Shown: positions 1 through 9,131 of the stretch, in pieces
Layout: each line of letters begins with the position of its first letter
How positions within the stretch are numbered: the first letter of the stretch is position 1
Assembly (NCBI GenBank): GCA_014873095.1
Contig: CP050848.1
Span: 1,488,001 to 1,552,000 of the forward strand
Length of the DNA: 64,000 nt
Direction of reading: 5' to 3'
Source of the DNA: Planctomycetales bacterium ZRK34
GTDB taxonomy: Bacteria; Planctomycetota; Phycisphaerae; Phycisphaerales; Zrk34
Program-made: the position numbers and the translations under genes
The notes under the pieces: model-generated
What the model was told of the DNA's origin: nothing
The model's database searches: none
Seen by the model: only the letters and a program-made list of their open reading frames with translations

Positions 1-768
1 ACCTGCCGCGTGAGTCGCGAGTCTCAGCAGATCGCCATAGATGAGGTGACCCCGCAAAAACAGTATTCCAGGCACGTGATGTACCTGCGGCCGACGGCTT
101 ACTGGCCGATGAACCAGCCGGACGCGTCGGCGATGCGCGATGTCATCGGGCAGCGCCCGACGGTGAATCATGCCGAAGCGCACTTCGAAGCGACCGGCCC
201 CTTCAACGCGGCATATCGTTTCGACGGCAAGCCCAAAGGCATCGACACAGGCATCGGCCAACTGCTGCCGGAACTGGCCGACTTCACCATCACCCTCTGG
301 CTGCGCACGAGCCAGCAGAGCCAGGGTCACCTGGTTTCAGACAACTGGGGCTTCGCCGGCCGCGCGAACTTTTACATCGAAGATGGACTCTTGAAATGGT
401 TCATCGGGTCTGAACCGCAGGTGCACCTGGATTCACCCGGCCCCGTTGCGGACGATCGCTGGCACATGGCCGGCCTGACGCGCCGCGACGGTCTGTTCAC
501 GCTTTATATCGACGGTCAGATCGTCGGCTCGCTGGATTCCGACGAGACCATCGCGCCGGCGAAATCCACCTGGGTGCTTGGCGGCTCTCCGACAGGCCAT
601 CATGCATACACCGGCTGGCTGACTCAGACGGCCGTGTTTGATCGCGCCTTGAGTGCTGACCAGATCAACGCCCTGTACAAACTGGCGCCTGAACCATCAG
701 AACACTTCGATCCGACACCTGCATCGCAATCCAGCAGATCAAACTCGAAACAGGAGATCAAGACATGA
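1..768 (+). CDS. LamG-domain protein, 5'-partial (probable end of a FecR/LamG protein)
   Basis: The frame is open from base 1. The first in-frame start codon is a GTG at 10, but the gene probably begins upstream of the window. The visible part is one LamG/concanavalin A-like fold: an AYWPMN opening, then FTITLWLRTSQQ, DDRWHMAGLTRR, LYIDGQIVGS and a closing AVFDRALSADQINALY. Sequences like this commonly form the C-terminal carbohydrate- or ligand-binding part of planctomycete FecR proteins. That fits the second module, where a FecR gene sits in the same place before an exported PEP-CTERM gene. The stop overlaps the next start as ATGA (765-768), so the two are translationally coupled. LamG is clear; the FecR part is inferred and lies outside the window. 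Confidence 0.7.
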   Translation, partial: TCRVSRESQQIAIDEVTPQKQYSRHVMYLRPTAYWPMNQPDASAMRDVIGQRPTVNHAEAHFEATGPFNAAYRFDGKPKGIDTGIGQLLPELADFTITLWLRTSQQSQGHLVSDNWGFAGRANFYIEDGLLKWFIGSEPQVHLDSPGPVADDRWHMAGLTRRDGLFTLYIDGQIVGSLDSDETIAPAKSTWVLGGSPTGHHAYTGWLTQTAVFDRALSADQINALYKLAPEPSEHFDPTPASQSSRSNSKQEIKT

Positions 769-2348
769 GAACGACGCTTATCCGCATGCCGCTGATTGCC
801 GCCGCCGCGCTGAGCCTCACATGCGCCGCGGAAGCCGACATCACCACCGGCCTCATCGGCCAATGGCGCTTTGATGAAACCAGCGGGACCACCGCCGTCG
901 ACACCATCGGCACGCTGGACGGCACAGCCGAAGGCGGCACGACGCTCGGCGTCGCCGGTGTGATCGATACGGCCTTCGGGTTCACGCCCTCCACCTCGGA
1001 CCGTGTGCAGCTCGACGGCTCGGCGGCGTCGCTGGTCCCCGCCACCGATGACTTCAGCGTCTTCGCCTGGGTCAAGGTCGACGCCGCCCCCGCCAGCCAG
1101 TACCACATCTTCTCGTCCAACAACGGGCAGGTCGGTCGGGCCAACCTCAGCGTCAACAGTTCCGGCCAGTTGTTCTGGTTCCAGAACGGCGGCGTCCCTG
1201 AAACCGCCGCGCCGGTCAATCTTGTCGACGGGCAGTATCACCTCGTCGGCATCACGCGACAGTCAAACAATTTCACGCTCCACGTCGACAATCAGGCGTT
1301 TGCCATCGGCTCCAGCGCCGGGGCGATCTCGCAGGCGGTCGATTGGCGCGTCGGTTCCTACGGCAGCGAGTCGACCGGATTCTTCGATGGATCGATCGAC
1401 GATGTGCGCGTCTACGACCGGGCCCTGAGCAGCAAAGACGTGAACCAGATGATCTACCGGGCAGGGAGCACCGCCGATGTGCTGATCGCCGATACGCTCA
1501 ACGGCCGCGTACTCAAGTACCACGTCGATGGAACAACATGGACGCAGACCGGCGTGTTCGCCTCGTCGCTGTCGCAACCCAACGGCATGGCGCAGGACGC
1601 CGCCGGCAATGTCTACATCGGTGAGGAATTCGACGGCGGAAGCGTGCTCAAGTATGACCGCAACGGCGTTCTGCTCGGCACCGTGGCCACCGAAGGCGTC
1701 GACTTCACCGGCCGGCCCGAAGCCCTGGAGATCGGGCCCGATGGGAATCTGTACATGTCCGTGGCTTTCGGCACGGACTCCGACCGCGTTTACATGATTG
1801 ACACCGCCACCAACGCCGTGTCCACCTTCGCCCCCACCACAGACAGCGTCAACTATACCTTGGACAACCCGCGCGGCATCGCCTTCGGGCCCGACGGCAA
1901 TCTCTACGTCACCAGCCGCGAAGGCGACACCATCACCATCTTCGACGGCTCCTCCGGCGCGTACCTCGGCGAACTCGCCACCGTTGACAGACCTCAGGGC
2001 CTCAGCTGGGATCCGGTCAACGGCCGGTTCCTCGCCACCGTCTTCGGCACCCCCGACATCTTCAACTTTGATGTCGATACGTCCGTGGCCGGCGTGAAAA
2101 TTTTCGATAACAACACAGGCAGCTCCGCATATCTCGATGTTGAATACATCGCCGGAAATATCTATTTCACCGACTATTCCAGCGGCGAGCTCCGCATGAT
2201 CACCGGCGCCAGCACCTCCAGCACGATCATCGACAACACGGTACTCAACGGCCCCGGACATCTGCTTGTGTTAAGCGTGCCCACCCCCGCCGCGCTGCCT
2301 GCCGGGCTCGCGATGTTGGGCGGCCTGCTGGCGCGACGGCGTCGCTGA
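765..2348 (+). CDS. Exported LamG plus NHL-type beta-propeller protein with PEP-CTERM-like tail
   Basis: 527 aa with a signal peptide (MRTTLIRMPLIAAAALSLTC, cleavage near AEA). A LamG domain follows at about residues 27-230 (GLIGQWRFDETSG start, VRVYDRALSSKDVNQM end). Residues about 240-500 carry repeated blades of the type NGMAQDAAGNVYIGEE, ALEIGPDGNLYMS and GIAFGPDGNLYVTS, typical of NHL/SMP-30-like propellers. The C-terminus is a hydrophobic stretch after VPTPAALPAG ending in ARRRR, which is a PEP-CTERM-type sorting tail with an atypical VPTP motif. It is probably exported and processed by an exosortase encoded elsewhere; binding of a surface polysaccharide is inference. It overlaps the preceding gene by 4 nt and is followed by a strong hairpin and a pseudopilin gene, as in the second module. 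Confidence 0.85.
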   Translation: MRTTLIRMPLIAAAALSLTCAAEADITTGLIGQWRFDETSGTTAVDTIGTLDGTAEGGTTLGVAGVIDTAFGFTPSTSDRVQLDGSAASLVPATDDFSVFAWVKVDAAPASQYHIFSSNNGQVGRANLSVNSSGQLFWFQNGGVPETAAPVNLVDGQYHLVGITRQSNNFTLHVDNQAFAIGSSAGAISQAVDWRVGSYGSESTGFFDGSIDDVRVYDRALSSKDVNQMIYRAGSTADVLIADTLNGRVLKYHVDGTTWTQTGVFASSLSQPNGMAQDAAGNVYIGEEFDGGSVLKYDRNGVLLGTVATEGVDFTGRPEALEIGPDGNLYMSVAFGTDSDRVYMIDTATNAVSTFAPTTDSVNYTLDNPRGIAFGPDGNLYVTSREGDTITIFDGSSGAYLGELATVDRPQGLSWDPVNGRFLATVFGTPDIFNFDVDTSVAGVKIFDNNTGSSAYLDVEYIAGNIYFTDYSSGELRMITGASTSSTIIDNTVLNGPGHLLVLSVPTPAALPAGLAMLGGLLARRRR

Positions 2349-2360
2349 TTATTCACGCAC

Positions 2361-2389
2361 GAAGCCCACGGATTTAATCCGTGGGCTTC
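2361..2389. repeat. Perfect hairpin between PEP-CTERM gene and pseudopilin gene
   Basis: Two 13-nt arms (GAAGCCCACGGAT and its complement) are separated by TTA. The hairpin begins 12 nt after the PEP-CTERM stop codon and ends 15 nt before the pseudopilin ATG at 2405. It has only a short T run (CTTTGG), so it may act as a weak terminator or attenuator or an mRNA-stabilising stem. A close variant stands at the same place in the second module (12505-12533). Confidence 0.75.
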
Positions 2390-2404
2390 TTTGGAACATG
2401 TCTC

Positions 2405-3157
2405 ATGCGTCGACTTGGCTTCACACTGATCGAGTTGCTGGTGGTCGTTGCGATCATCGCCCTGCTGATCGCAATCCTGCTGCCGTCGCTCAGCAAGGCG
2501 CGCGACACCGCCAAGCTCGTCGCTTGCGGGTCCAATCAGCGGCAGATCGTCACGGCAATGATGATCTACGGCCATGACAATCACAACATGTTTCCCTTTC
2601 AGGACGCACGCGGCAGCCAGTTCGCCAAAACCCACGCCCTGACCATTCAGTCGCATCGGCCCAACTGGATCTGGAGCACCTGGCCCTACATCAACAAGCA
2701 ATTGAATGTTCTGTCATGCCCCAGCATCGAAGACACCCTCTCACCCAGCGATGCGTTCTACCCGACCGAGGAAGACTACTTCGGTTACGTCATGAACGGC
2801 GTGATCTCACAATTCGGCGGCAACCACACGCGCTACACCGCTGACATCGCCGTGACTCAGGACGACCCCTTCATTGAAAACGGCGCGATCCTCCGCCCGC
2901 ATTGGGCGTATGAGTCCGAGCCCAGTCTCAGTGACGCGGGTTGGAGCGGGTGGATGCGCTTCGGCATCGGCACGGATATCAGCTTCACCCCACATGAAGG
3001 CAAGGTGCTGAGCTTTCTCGATGGCCACAGCGCTTACGTTCGACACGAAGAACTGACCAGCCGCCAGTTCGGTCTGCTGATCAACGGACAGGACGCCAAA
3101 GAGCCTGAAGTGTCCGGCTACAACAATGCCGCCCCCATCGGCACGGTCATTCGATAG
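2405..3157 (+). CDS. Pseudopilin-like secreted protein (prepilin N-terminal methylation motif)
   Basis: 250 aa. The start at ATG 2405 puts the class III prepilin motif directly at the N-terminus: a short basic leader MRRLG, then FTLIELLVVVAIIALLIAIL with the conserved Glu at +5. This is followed by the usual LLPSLSKARDTAKLVACGSNQRQI helix. The C-terminal half has KVLSFLDGHSAYVRHEEL, the xDGHxxY signature of the large planctomycete secreted prepilin-like family related to DUF1559. A prepilin peptidase and type II-like machinery are expected to act on it but are not in the window. A GTG at 2381 would add eight residues before the basic leader and lies inside the hairpin, so it was rejected. It ends 24 nt from the convergent PPC-domain gene. 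Confidence 0.88.
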   Translation: MRRLGFTLIELLVVVAIIALLIAILLPSLSKARDTAKLVACGSNQRQIVTAMMIYGHDNHNMFPFQDARGSQFAKTHALTIQSHRPNWIWSTWPYINKQLNVLSCPSIEDTLSPSDAFYPTEEDYFGYVMNGVISQFGGNHTRYTADIAVTQDDPFIENGAILRPHWAYESEPSLSDAGWSGWMRFGIGTDISFTPHEGKVLSFLDGHSAYVRHEELTSRQFGLLINGQDAKEPEVSGYNNAAPIGTVIR

Positions 3158-3181
3158 GTTCTGTTCGATGACACCGCCTGT

Positions 3182-5356
3182 TTATTCCTCGGCGGTCTGA
3201 CACTCTGCAATCTTTGCGGCGTAAAGCTCTTCGGTCATGTACCAATCCTGGTAGAGCCGATCCAGGCGACGAATCTGGCTGGCGGCCTGACGCTTGGAGA
3301 ACTTCTGCGTCTTCTTCGGATCGGGCTTGGGCGCGGCGGCCATGATCTGCTGCGACGGCGCGGGGCGCTGCTTGCCCTTGTAGCCGGGGTCTTCGACCAT
3401 CGCCTGGAATCGCTGGGCCGGCACCAGGTGACGCCACAAAAACGCCTGCATCATGTCGTCGGCCGCCACCGCTTCATGAATGATCGACTGGCCATCGACC
3501 TTGGCCTCGCCCTGGATCACGAGATCGATCGGGCCCTCGCCGGGCTTGCGGGTGGTGTAAACCTTGAAGCCGACTTTTTCCTTGCCGGCGCCGAGGGTGA
3601 CCGGCTTGGCGCTGAAACCCTTGGGTGGATTGTTCAGGCTGAGCGTGATCGGGGCGTTGAAGCCATCTTTATAGATCGCATAGACGACCGCGGTGCCGGT
3701 GCCCTTGGGACGCATCGACACACTCGAAGGCACCACGCGCAGCGCGAAGTCGGGGCGCGGCTCGCTGAGGCGCAGGCGGTAGGCATAAGCCGATCCGCCG
3801 TGCCGCGCGGTATCACCGATGTGGACGTGGTACACACCGTCGGCCGGCAGTTTGAACATGACGTACGAATCGGCGTGGTGCGTGTTGAGCCCGGTGCCGG
3901 GGTCTTCAAAATCGTCGTTGAACGCCAGCACCTTGCCCTGTGCATCGGTGACCTTCACGATCGAATCCAGCGGCGAATCCAGTCGGCGGGCATTTACCTC
4001 GGCGACGATCGTCTGGCCGGCCTTGCCTTGAACAGTGTAAACATCCCAGTCGTCGGGTTGATCGATGCGGCCGTTGATGATGACCGGCAGCTTCATCTTC
4101 TGAGCCTTGGCCGGGTCGTTGTTCGGCTCGGCTTCGACGATTTCAGGCAGGGCATCAACCGCAAATGGAACGGCGTTGGAGATTTTGCCGTTTCGCTCCG
4201 CATGGATCATGTACACACCCGGGGCGGCGTCCTTCGGCGGCAGTTTCAACCGGGCTTTATCCAGGTGCCAGCCGTCGGCTTCAACCGCCGGGGCCTGATC
4301 CGCCGGGCGACCCAGCGGGAAGATACTCGACACAAACGGCTGCTCGCTGATCGTCATGCGATAGACCCAGTCTTCGCGTCCGCGGAACAGCGCATCGGTG
4401 ATCGTCAGCACATATTCGCCGTCGGCCGGCGCCTCGAACTGAATCACTGGGTCGGGCTTGAAGCGGAAATCATCGCCGTAAGCGATCTCGTTGCCCTCAG
4501 CATCGGCCAGCGAGAGCACCGGCTGAAACCACCCCGGCACGGCGTCGGCGACATACGGCACCAACTGCCGCGCCAACGTGTCGATCACCAGCCGCTGACC
4601 TTTCTTTGCGGTGAAGCGATAGCGGTTCTTCTCGCCGGAAGCGATCTGGCCGTTCATCGTGCACGGCAAGGTGATTTTGACTTCCTCCTCCTCAGCGGGT
4701 CGATGACGCAGCGCGGCGTATTCCTTGCCGAGCACCTGGAAGGCGGCGGTCTTCATCGGCTCGCGGGATGTCTCAGGCAATTGTCCGACGTAGAACGGCA
4801 TCGGATTGCTCAGGCCGCGCGCCGTGATCATGCGAATCTCGCGTGCGCCCGGCTCGGCGTCCGGCGCGATGGTGACTTCAAGAAACACCAACTCCTGCAA
4901 CGCCGAAGATGCCGCACGCCTTTCGTACAGCGACAGCCGGTGCTCGATGTTGTCTTTCATCTCGAGCTCTTCGGCACTGAGCCCAGGCTTCGGCGCGGGC
5001 GACTTGATCACCTTGCCGTTCTTATCCTTCTTCGGCTTCGCCTTGGCGGCCTTGGCGGCTTCCTTCTCGGTGTTGCGGAAGATCTTCAACTGTTCGTACA
5101 GCAGCCTGCGGTCCTGCGGACTCATGCGCCAGTAGTAGTTGACCAGTTTGACCGTGACGCCCTCGCCGGCCACCTCGGCCCCGTAAATGTCGTTTAACCG
5201 CTGGCCGCCGCAGCGCACCTCGAACGTCGTGCCCTGCTTGCCGCCGGCGGGATAGACATAGCCGATGTACTGGCGGCGTTGCTGGGCCTCGGCGACGGCG
5301 GTCGCTGCCAGCAGGCAGGCGAAGGCCAACAGTGTGAATCGTTCAAGCGTGCGCAT
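3182..5356 (-). CDS. Secreted PPC-domain protein of a DUF1501/DUF1549 operon
   Basis: 724 aa with a clear signal peptide (MRTLERFTLLAFACLLAATA, then VAEAQ). Two bacterial pre-peptidase C-terminal-like beta-sandwich regions are visible. One is around residues 235-335 (NRYRFTAKKGQRLVIDTLAR, ADGEYVLTITDALFRG). The other is around 425-530 (DDWDVYTVQGKAGQTIVAEV, ADGVYHVHIGDTARHGGSAY). A Lys/Ala-rich, probably coiled, segment near residues 95-125 (EKEAAKAAKAKPKKDK) is unusual. The C-terminus is long and charged and has no recognised fold. It is the last gene of a minus-strand operon after the DUF1549/DUF1553 and DUF1501 genes (33 nt gap), an arrangement common in planctomycetes. A function as an extracellular substrate-binding partner is inference. 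Confidence 0.85.
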   Translation of the reverse strand: MRTLERFTLLAFACLLAATAVAEAQQRRQYIGYVYPAGGKQGTTFEVRCGGQRLNDIYGAEVAGEGVTVKLVNYYWRMSPQDRRLLYEQLKIFRNTEKEAAKAAKAKPKKDKNGKVIKSPAPKPGLSAEELEMKDNIEHRLSLYERRAASSALQELVFLEVTIAPDAEPGAREIRMITARGLSNPMPFYVGQLPETSREPMKTAAFQVLGKEYAALRHRPAEEEEVKITLPCTMNGQIASGEKNRYRFTAKKGQRLVIDTLARQLVPYVADAVPGWFQPVLSLADAEGNEIAYGDDFRFKPDPVIQFEAPADGEYVLTITDALFRGREDWVYRMTISEQPFVSSIFPLGRPADQAPAVEADGWHLDKARLKLPPKDAAPGVYMIHAERNGKISNAVPFAVDALPEIVEAEPNNDPAKAQKMKLPVIINGRIDQPDDWDVYTVQGKAGQTIVAEVNARRLDSPLDSIVKVTDAQGKVLAFNDDFEDPGTGLNTHHADSYVMFKLPADGVYHVHIGDTARHGGSAYAYRLRLSEPRPDFALRVVPSSVSMRPKGTGTAVVYAIYKDGFNAPITLSLNNPPKGFSAKPVTLGAGKEKVGFKVYTTRKPGEGPIDLVIQGEAKVDGQSIIHEAVAADDMMQAFLWRHLVPAQRFQAMVEDPGYKGKQRPAPSQQIMAAAPKPDPKKTQKFSKRQAASQIRRLDRLYQDWYMTEELYAAKIAECQTAEE

Positions 5357-5389
5357 GGCGTGTGAGTTCCTCGAAAAAGCGCGCCGGGG

Positions 5390-6778
5390 TCACATGATTT
5401 CAGTCAGCAGGCCGCCGGACTTGACCTTGTCGGACAGGGTCGGCAGCACGTGGGCGTCGAGGCCCAACGGGTGCGGGAGCTTGGCGGTCGGATCGATACC
5501 GGCCAGGTGGTAGATGCTGCCGAGCAGGTCGTAGGGATACACGGGGCGTTCGGCGACTTTCGTAGCCTTTTCATCGGACTTGCCCACGATGTGGCCACCC
5601 TTGAATCCGCCGCCGGCAACCAGCACGCTGAACACCTTGCCGTAGTGGTTGCGACCGCCATTCCACGGCGGCTGCCAGTCGACCTTCGGCCCGCGTCCGA
5701 ACTCGCCGGAACACCAGACGATGGTCGTATCCAGCAGCCCGCGCTGCTTGAGGTCTTCCAACAGCGCGGCCAGGCCCTGGTCAAGCTGCGGGCACTGGCG
5801 ATTCATCGTGGTGAAGTGGTTCTTGTGCGTGTCCCATCCGCCGGGGTAGTTGATCGTGATGTAGGGCACGCCCGCTTCGACCATGCGACGCGCGGCCAGG
5901 CATTCCTGTCCGAACGTGTGTCGCCCGTAGCGGTCGCGCGTTTGCTTAGTTTCCATATTCAGGTCGAACACTTCCTTGCCCTTGCCGAGGATCAACTCGT
6001 AGGCGACCTCGCGGGCGTCAACCGAGTCCTTCATCGTCGGCTGCTGGGCGACCAGATGCTCCATCGTGTTCAACTCGCCCAGCAACTTGCGGCGGCTGTT
6101 CTGACGGTTATCGCTGATGCCGCGCGCCACGACGCCTTCGACCTCGAAGCGCGAGGCGTTGGGATTACCGCCCGTGGCGAAAGGTTTGTACTTGGGCCCG
6201 AGGAAGCCTTCCTCGGAGAAGCGACCGGCGGCGCGCGTCAGCACGACGTACGGCGGAATCAACCCTTCGTACTGCGGCCACTTGAACAGCGCGAAGTTCG
6301 CCCCGACGCTCGGGTACGCCAACCGACCGCCCGGCAGGTGGCCGGTCTGCATCAGGTAAGCGGCGGTTTCGTGACCGTTGTTGCCGTGGGTCATGCTGTG
6401 GATGATCGAGAACTTGTCCGACTGCTTGGCCAGCTCGGGAAAGATCGAGGTGAACTGCAACCCGTCGGTCCGGGTCTTGACCAGATCCATGAACTCGCCC
6501 ATGTATTCACGGCCGGCCTTGGGCTTGGGGTCCCATGTGTCGATGTGCGACATGCCGCCCCAGAGGAAGATCTGAATCACCGAGCGGGCCTTGCCCATCG
6601 GCGGAAGCTTCTGGGCGGGCTTGGCGGCGGGCTTGTGGTCCGCCGGGTCCGGCGCGCCGAAAGCCGAGGCGGCCAGGCCGGGCGCGAGCATCATGCCGCC
6701 GGCCCCGTAAAGACCCTGCCGTAGCGTATCACGACGGGTGAACTGCGATGCGGTGTTGGAAACATCATGCGTATTCAT
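5390..6778 (-). CDS. DUF1501 family protein, Tat-exported
   Basis: 462 aa. The N-terminus has a twin-arginine signal (FTRRDTLRQGLYGAGGMMLA, then an alanine-rich region). The body matches DUF1501, a family related to the alkaline phosphatase/sulfatase superfamily: IQIFLWGGMSHIDTWDPKPK near the start, HGNNGHETAAYLMQTGH, NYPGGWDTHKNHF, and SGEFGRGPKVDW with GGRNHYGKVFSVLVAGGGFKGG. The terminal block YPYDLLGSIYHLAGIDP matches the family end. It sits 52 nt downstream of a DUF1549/DUF1553 gene, its usual partner. The DUF1501 enzymatic activity is not established; a hydrolase acting on sulfated or phosphorylated glycans is only a hypothesis from fold relationship. Confidence 0.92.
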   Translation of the reverse strand: MNTHDVSNTASQFTRRDTLRQGLYGAGGMMLAPGLAASAFGAPDPADHKPAAKPAQKLPPMGKARSVIQIFLWGGMSHIDTWDPKPKAGREYMGEFMDLVKTRTDGLQFTSIFPELAKQSDKFSIIHSMTHGNNGHETAAYLMQTGHLPGGRLAYPSVGANFALFKWPQYEGLIPPYVVLTRAAGRFSEEGFLGPKYKPFATGGNPNASRFEVEGVVARGISDNRQNSRRKLLGELNTMEHLVAQQPTMKDSVDAREVAYELILGKGKEVFDLNMETKQTRDRYGRHTFGQECLAARRMVEAGVPYITINYPGGWDTHKNHFTTMNRQCPQLDQGLAALLEDLKQRGLLDTTIVWCSGEFGRGPKVDWQPPWNGGRNHYGKVFSVLVAGGGFKGGHIVGKSDEKATKVAERPVYPYDLLGSIYHLAGIDPTAKLPHPLGLDAHVLPTLSDKVKSGGLLTEIM

Positions 6779-6830
6779 GGCGATGTCCTTGTGCTGCGAA
6801 GCGGCGCCTCGACGACGAGCGTCGACGACG

Positions 6831-8762
6831 TCAATGGCGATACATGAACTCCTGCGTGTTGATCAGCGCCCAGCAAAGATCGATCCACGCTTCGCGCCGA
6901 GCGACCCATGCGCTTTCGCGTTCCTTCTTGGGCTTCTTGCCGTCGGAGAGAATCTTGTTGAGCGCATCAAAACGTCCATATTCCATCGCCGCATCAAACT
7001 CCTGCGGCGCCGGGTGACGCGAGAGAATCGTCAGATACACATCGTCGATCAGCGCGATCGGGGGCTGGTTCGAGGTGTAAAGCGCACGGATCTTCGTGCT
7101 TTTGTTGAGCTTGTCCTGGATGTGGCCGGAGTTGAGCATGTGCAGCCACTGGGCCGAGACGGGTTTCTGGGCACGCTCGTCGACCATCCCGGTCGCGCGG
7201 GCCGAGCGGCCGAACAGCGTCAGGAAAGTGCTCGTGATTGAACCGTCGGCGATCTCGATCGCACGCATGTCGTCCGGGATGTAGGTGAACGGCTCGGGGA
7301 TCGGGCTGGTGTACAAATCACGGGTGTCGGTGATCTGGTTGATCGCGTCGATGAGCACTTCGGCTTCCATGCGACGCAGCGGATAGGCGGCGAAGTTTTC
7401 CGCGGCCTTAGGATGTTTGAACGTCGTGGCCGAGGAGAACTGATAAGCGGTGGACGTGAGGATCATGCGACGGATGTGATTCAGGTCATACCCGCTGTCG
7501 ACGAATTGCTTTTCGAGACAGGCCAGCAGTTTCGGATTGCTTGGCGGATTGTCAGGGCGGATGTCGTCGGGTTCATCGACGATGCCGCGCCCCATGAGCC
7601 AGGCCCACTCGCGATTGACCGCCGCCTTGGCAAACCACGGATTCTTCGGATTGATCAGCCAGTCGGCGAAGACTTCGCGCGGATCCTGGTTCGGCGAGAG
7701 CGTGACTTTTTTGCCATCGGGGAACATCGCGTTCAGCGGCGGCGTGGCGGGGCCGGCATTCTTGTCTTTGTCTTCAACGATCTGCCCGACCGTCGTCGGC
7801 TTGTCATGACCGGGTGCCACATCGGCCGCGCGCTGCGCAGCGCCCAGCGGATCCCAGAACACGCATTCCTCTTTCCACTCGCTGGTGGGTTTGTACCCGA
7901 TCTGTGAGAAAAAGGCCGTCGTGCCCTTGAGCCGATCGGCCGGCCACGAGTCGGTGCGCGAGCCCATCAGCGTCAGCGCAACCGCCGCGGTGATGCCTTC
8001 GGGGGTTTTGCTCTGGATCGCGCGATAGAAGTTGACCGGGCCGACGCGGAAGTTGCTGCCGCTGGATGTCAGCAACTCACGAGCGAACTGATCGTACGGC
8101 TTGTTGTCACGGATCGAAGCGAAAACATAGCGGTGATACGCCTGCGCGGCGTTGGGCCAGAGGTTGACCGGGAACTCCGCCTTGATGCGAAGGATGTCGC
8201 CCCACTTCATGGCGTAGTACGCGGCGTACTCATCCCGCTTCATCAGTTGATCGATGAGTTTGACGCGCTTGTCGGGTGATTTGTCATTGAGAAATGCGCG
8301 GGCTTCGGCCATGGTCGGCAGCGTGCCGATCACATCCAGATACGCACGGCGGCAGAACACCGCATCCGAACAAAGCTTCGGTTGAATCTTCAACTCGGCG
8401 AGGCGGGCGAAGATGATTTTGTCCAGTTCGTTGGTCGGCCTGGGCGCCGCGGACGACTCATACAGACTGATGGCCGGCACCGCCTGCGGGTTGGCGGCAG
8501 GCTTGGGCGAAGCAACCTTTTTCTGAGCCGGCTTGTCGGCCGGTTTGGACACGGCCGCGGGCTTGGGGGCGGACTGATCCGCGGCCGGCTGCATCTGGTC
8601 CATCATCTGCATGTCCATCATCGGCTGCATCTGATCGGACTCGGCCGGCGCGGCCTTGGCCGGGGCTTTTTTTGGCGGTTTTTTAGCCGAATCGGCAGCC
8701 CAGACAGCCGCCGCGGCCAGGAGCAGGATGCCGGTCACACGTAGCCACAAGGTCGTCTTCAT
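6831..8762 (-). CDS. DUF1549/DUF1553 secreted protein lacking the CxxCH motif
   Basis: 643 aa when started at ATG 8762, which opens a signal peptide (MKTTLWLRVTGILLLAAAAV, then WAAD). The upstream extension to 8861 is not signal-like. Residues about 20-120 form a low-complexity Ala/Lys/Pro/Met linker. DUF1549 follows from about residue 125 (NELDKIIFARLAELKIQP, CRRAYLDVIGTLPTMAEARA). DUF1553 covers the C-terminal half (DPREVFADWLINPKNPWFAK, NREWAWLMGRGIVDEPDDI, NHIRRMILTSTAYQFSS, ending WALINTQEFMYRH). The paralogue at 13328 has a CxxCH motif in the DUF1549 part; here that stretch is replaced by a longer insert around KGTTAFFSQIGYKPTSEWKE with no CxxCH. It is the first gene of a three-gene minus-strand operon. 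Confidence 0.9.
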   Translation of the reverse strand: MKTTLWLRVTGILLLAAAAVWAADSAKKPPKKAPAKAAPAESDQMQPMMDMQMMDQMQPAADQSAPKPAAVSKPADKPAQKKVASPKPAANPQAVPAISLYESSAAPRPTNELDKIIFARLAELKIQPKLCSDAVFCRRAYLDVIGTLPTMAEARAFLNDKSPDKRVKLIDQLMKRDEYAAYYAMKWGDILRIKAEFPVNLWPNAAQAYHRYVFASIRDNKPYDQFARELLTSSGSNFRVGPVNFYRAIQSKTPEGITAAVALTLMGSRTDSWPADRLKGTTAFFSQIGYKPTSEWKEECVFWDPLGAAQRAADVAPGHDKPTTVGQIVEDKDKNAGPATPPLNAMFPDGKKVTLSPNQDPREVFADWLINPKNPWFAKAAVNREWAWLMGRGIVDEPDDIRPDNPPSNPKLLACLEKQFVDSGYDLNHIRRMILTSTAYQFSSATTFKHPKAAENFAAYPLRRMEAEVLIDAINQITDTRDLYTSPIPEPFTYIPDDMRAIEIADGSITSTFLTLFGRSARATGMVDERAQKPVSAQWLHMLNSGHIQDKLNKSTKIRALYTSNQPPIALIDDVYLTILSRHPAPQEFDAAMEYGRFDALNKILSDGKKPKKERESAWVARREAWIDLCWALINTQEFMYRH

Positions 8763-9131
8763 GTGCACTCCACGCAGGCTACCTGCGGGGCAAACGGGTT
8801 TTTGATCGCAGCGGGCCACCGGCAATCCACCAGACGGCCCGCCGACATTCTGGCGTATCATATCCGTATATCTTTAATCAAACGTCGTTGGTGCGTCGTC
8901 TATTTCAACAGGAATAGCACATTTCCCCCAGGCGCTTTGGGGGCCTGATCAGCCATCCGGTCGCTTTAGGCGGTCCACGAAGATATGCTCTTGGTACCGG
9001 ACGCAGCGGCAGTTAGAGGGATAGACCTATTATTTTGCAGGTTTTTCCCCATTGTTGTGTTAAGAAATCAGCTCTGGCGGGCGTTCACGGGTGCCGGATT
9101 GCAGCTTCGGCAGAGGTCTACGGGATATCAC
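8763..9131. other. Divergent intergenic region between the two surface modules
   Basis: 369 nt between the minus-strand DUF1549/DUF1553 operon and the plus-strand sigma factor gene. It must hold both promoters. A short hairpin of CCCCCA pairing with TGGGGG is at about 8925-8943. A TTGCAG and TGTTAA pair 17 nt apart (about 9035-9063) is a possible sigma-70 type promoter for the sigma gene, though weak. An in-frame extension of the sigma ORF to 8985 has no family similarity. Confidence 0.5.

Noticed and set aside
1-768. Complete gene starting at GTG 10
   Set aside because: The frame stays open to base 1 and the domain begins late in a longer family pattern, so the gene is treated as cut by the window edge.
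3428-5197. Long plus-strand reading frame (589 codons) opposite the PPC gene
   Set aside because: It is the antisense of a well-supported gene with a signal peptide and PPC domains. In GC-rich DNA the antisense frame of a gene is often open. No family similarity.
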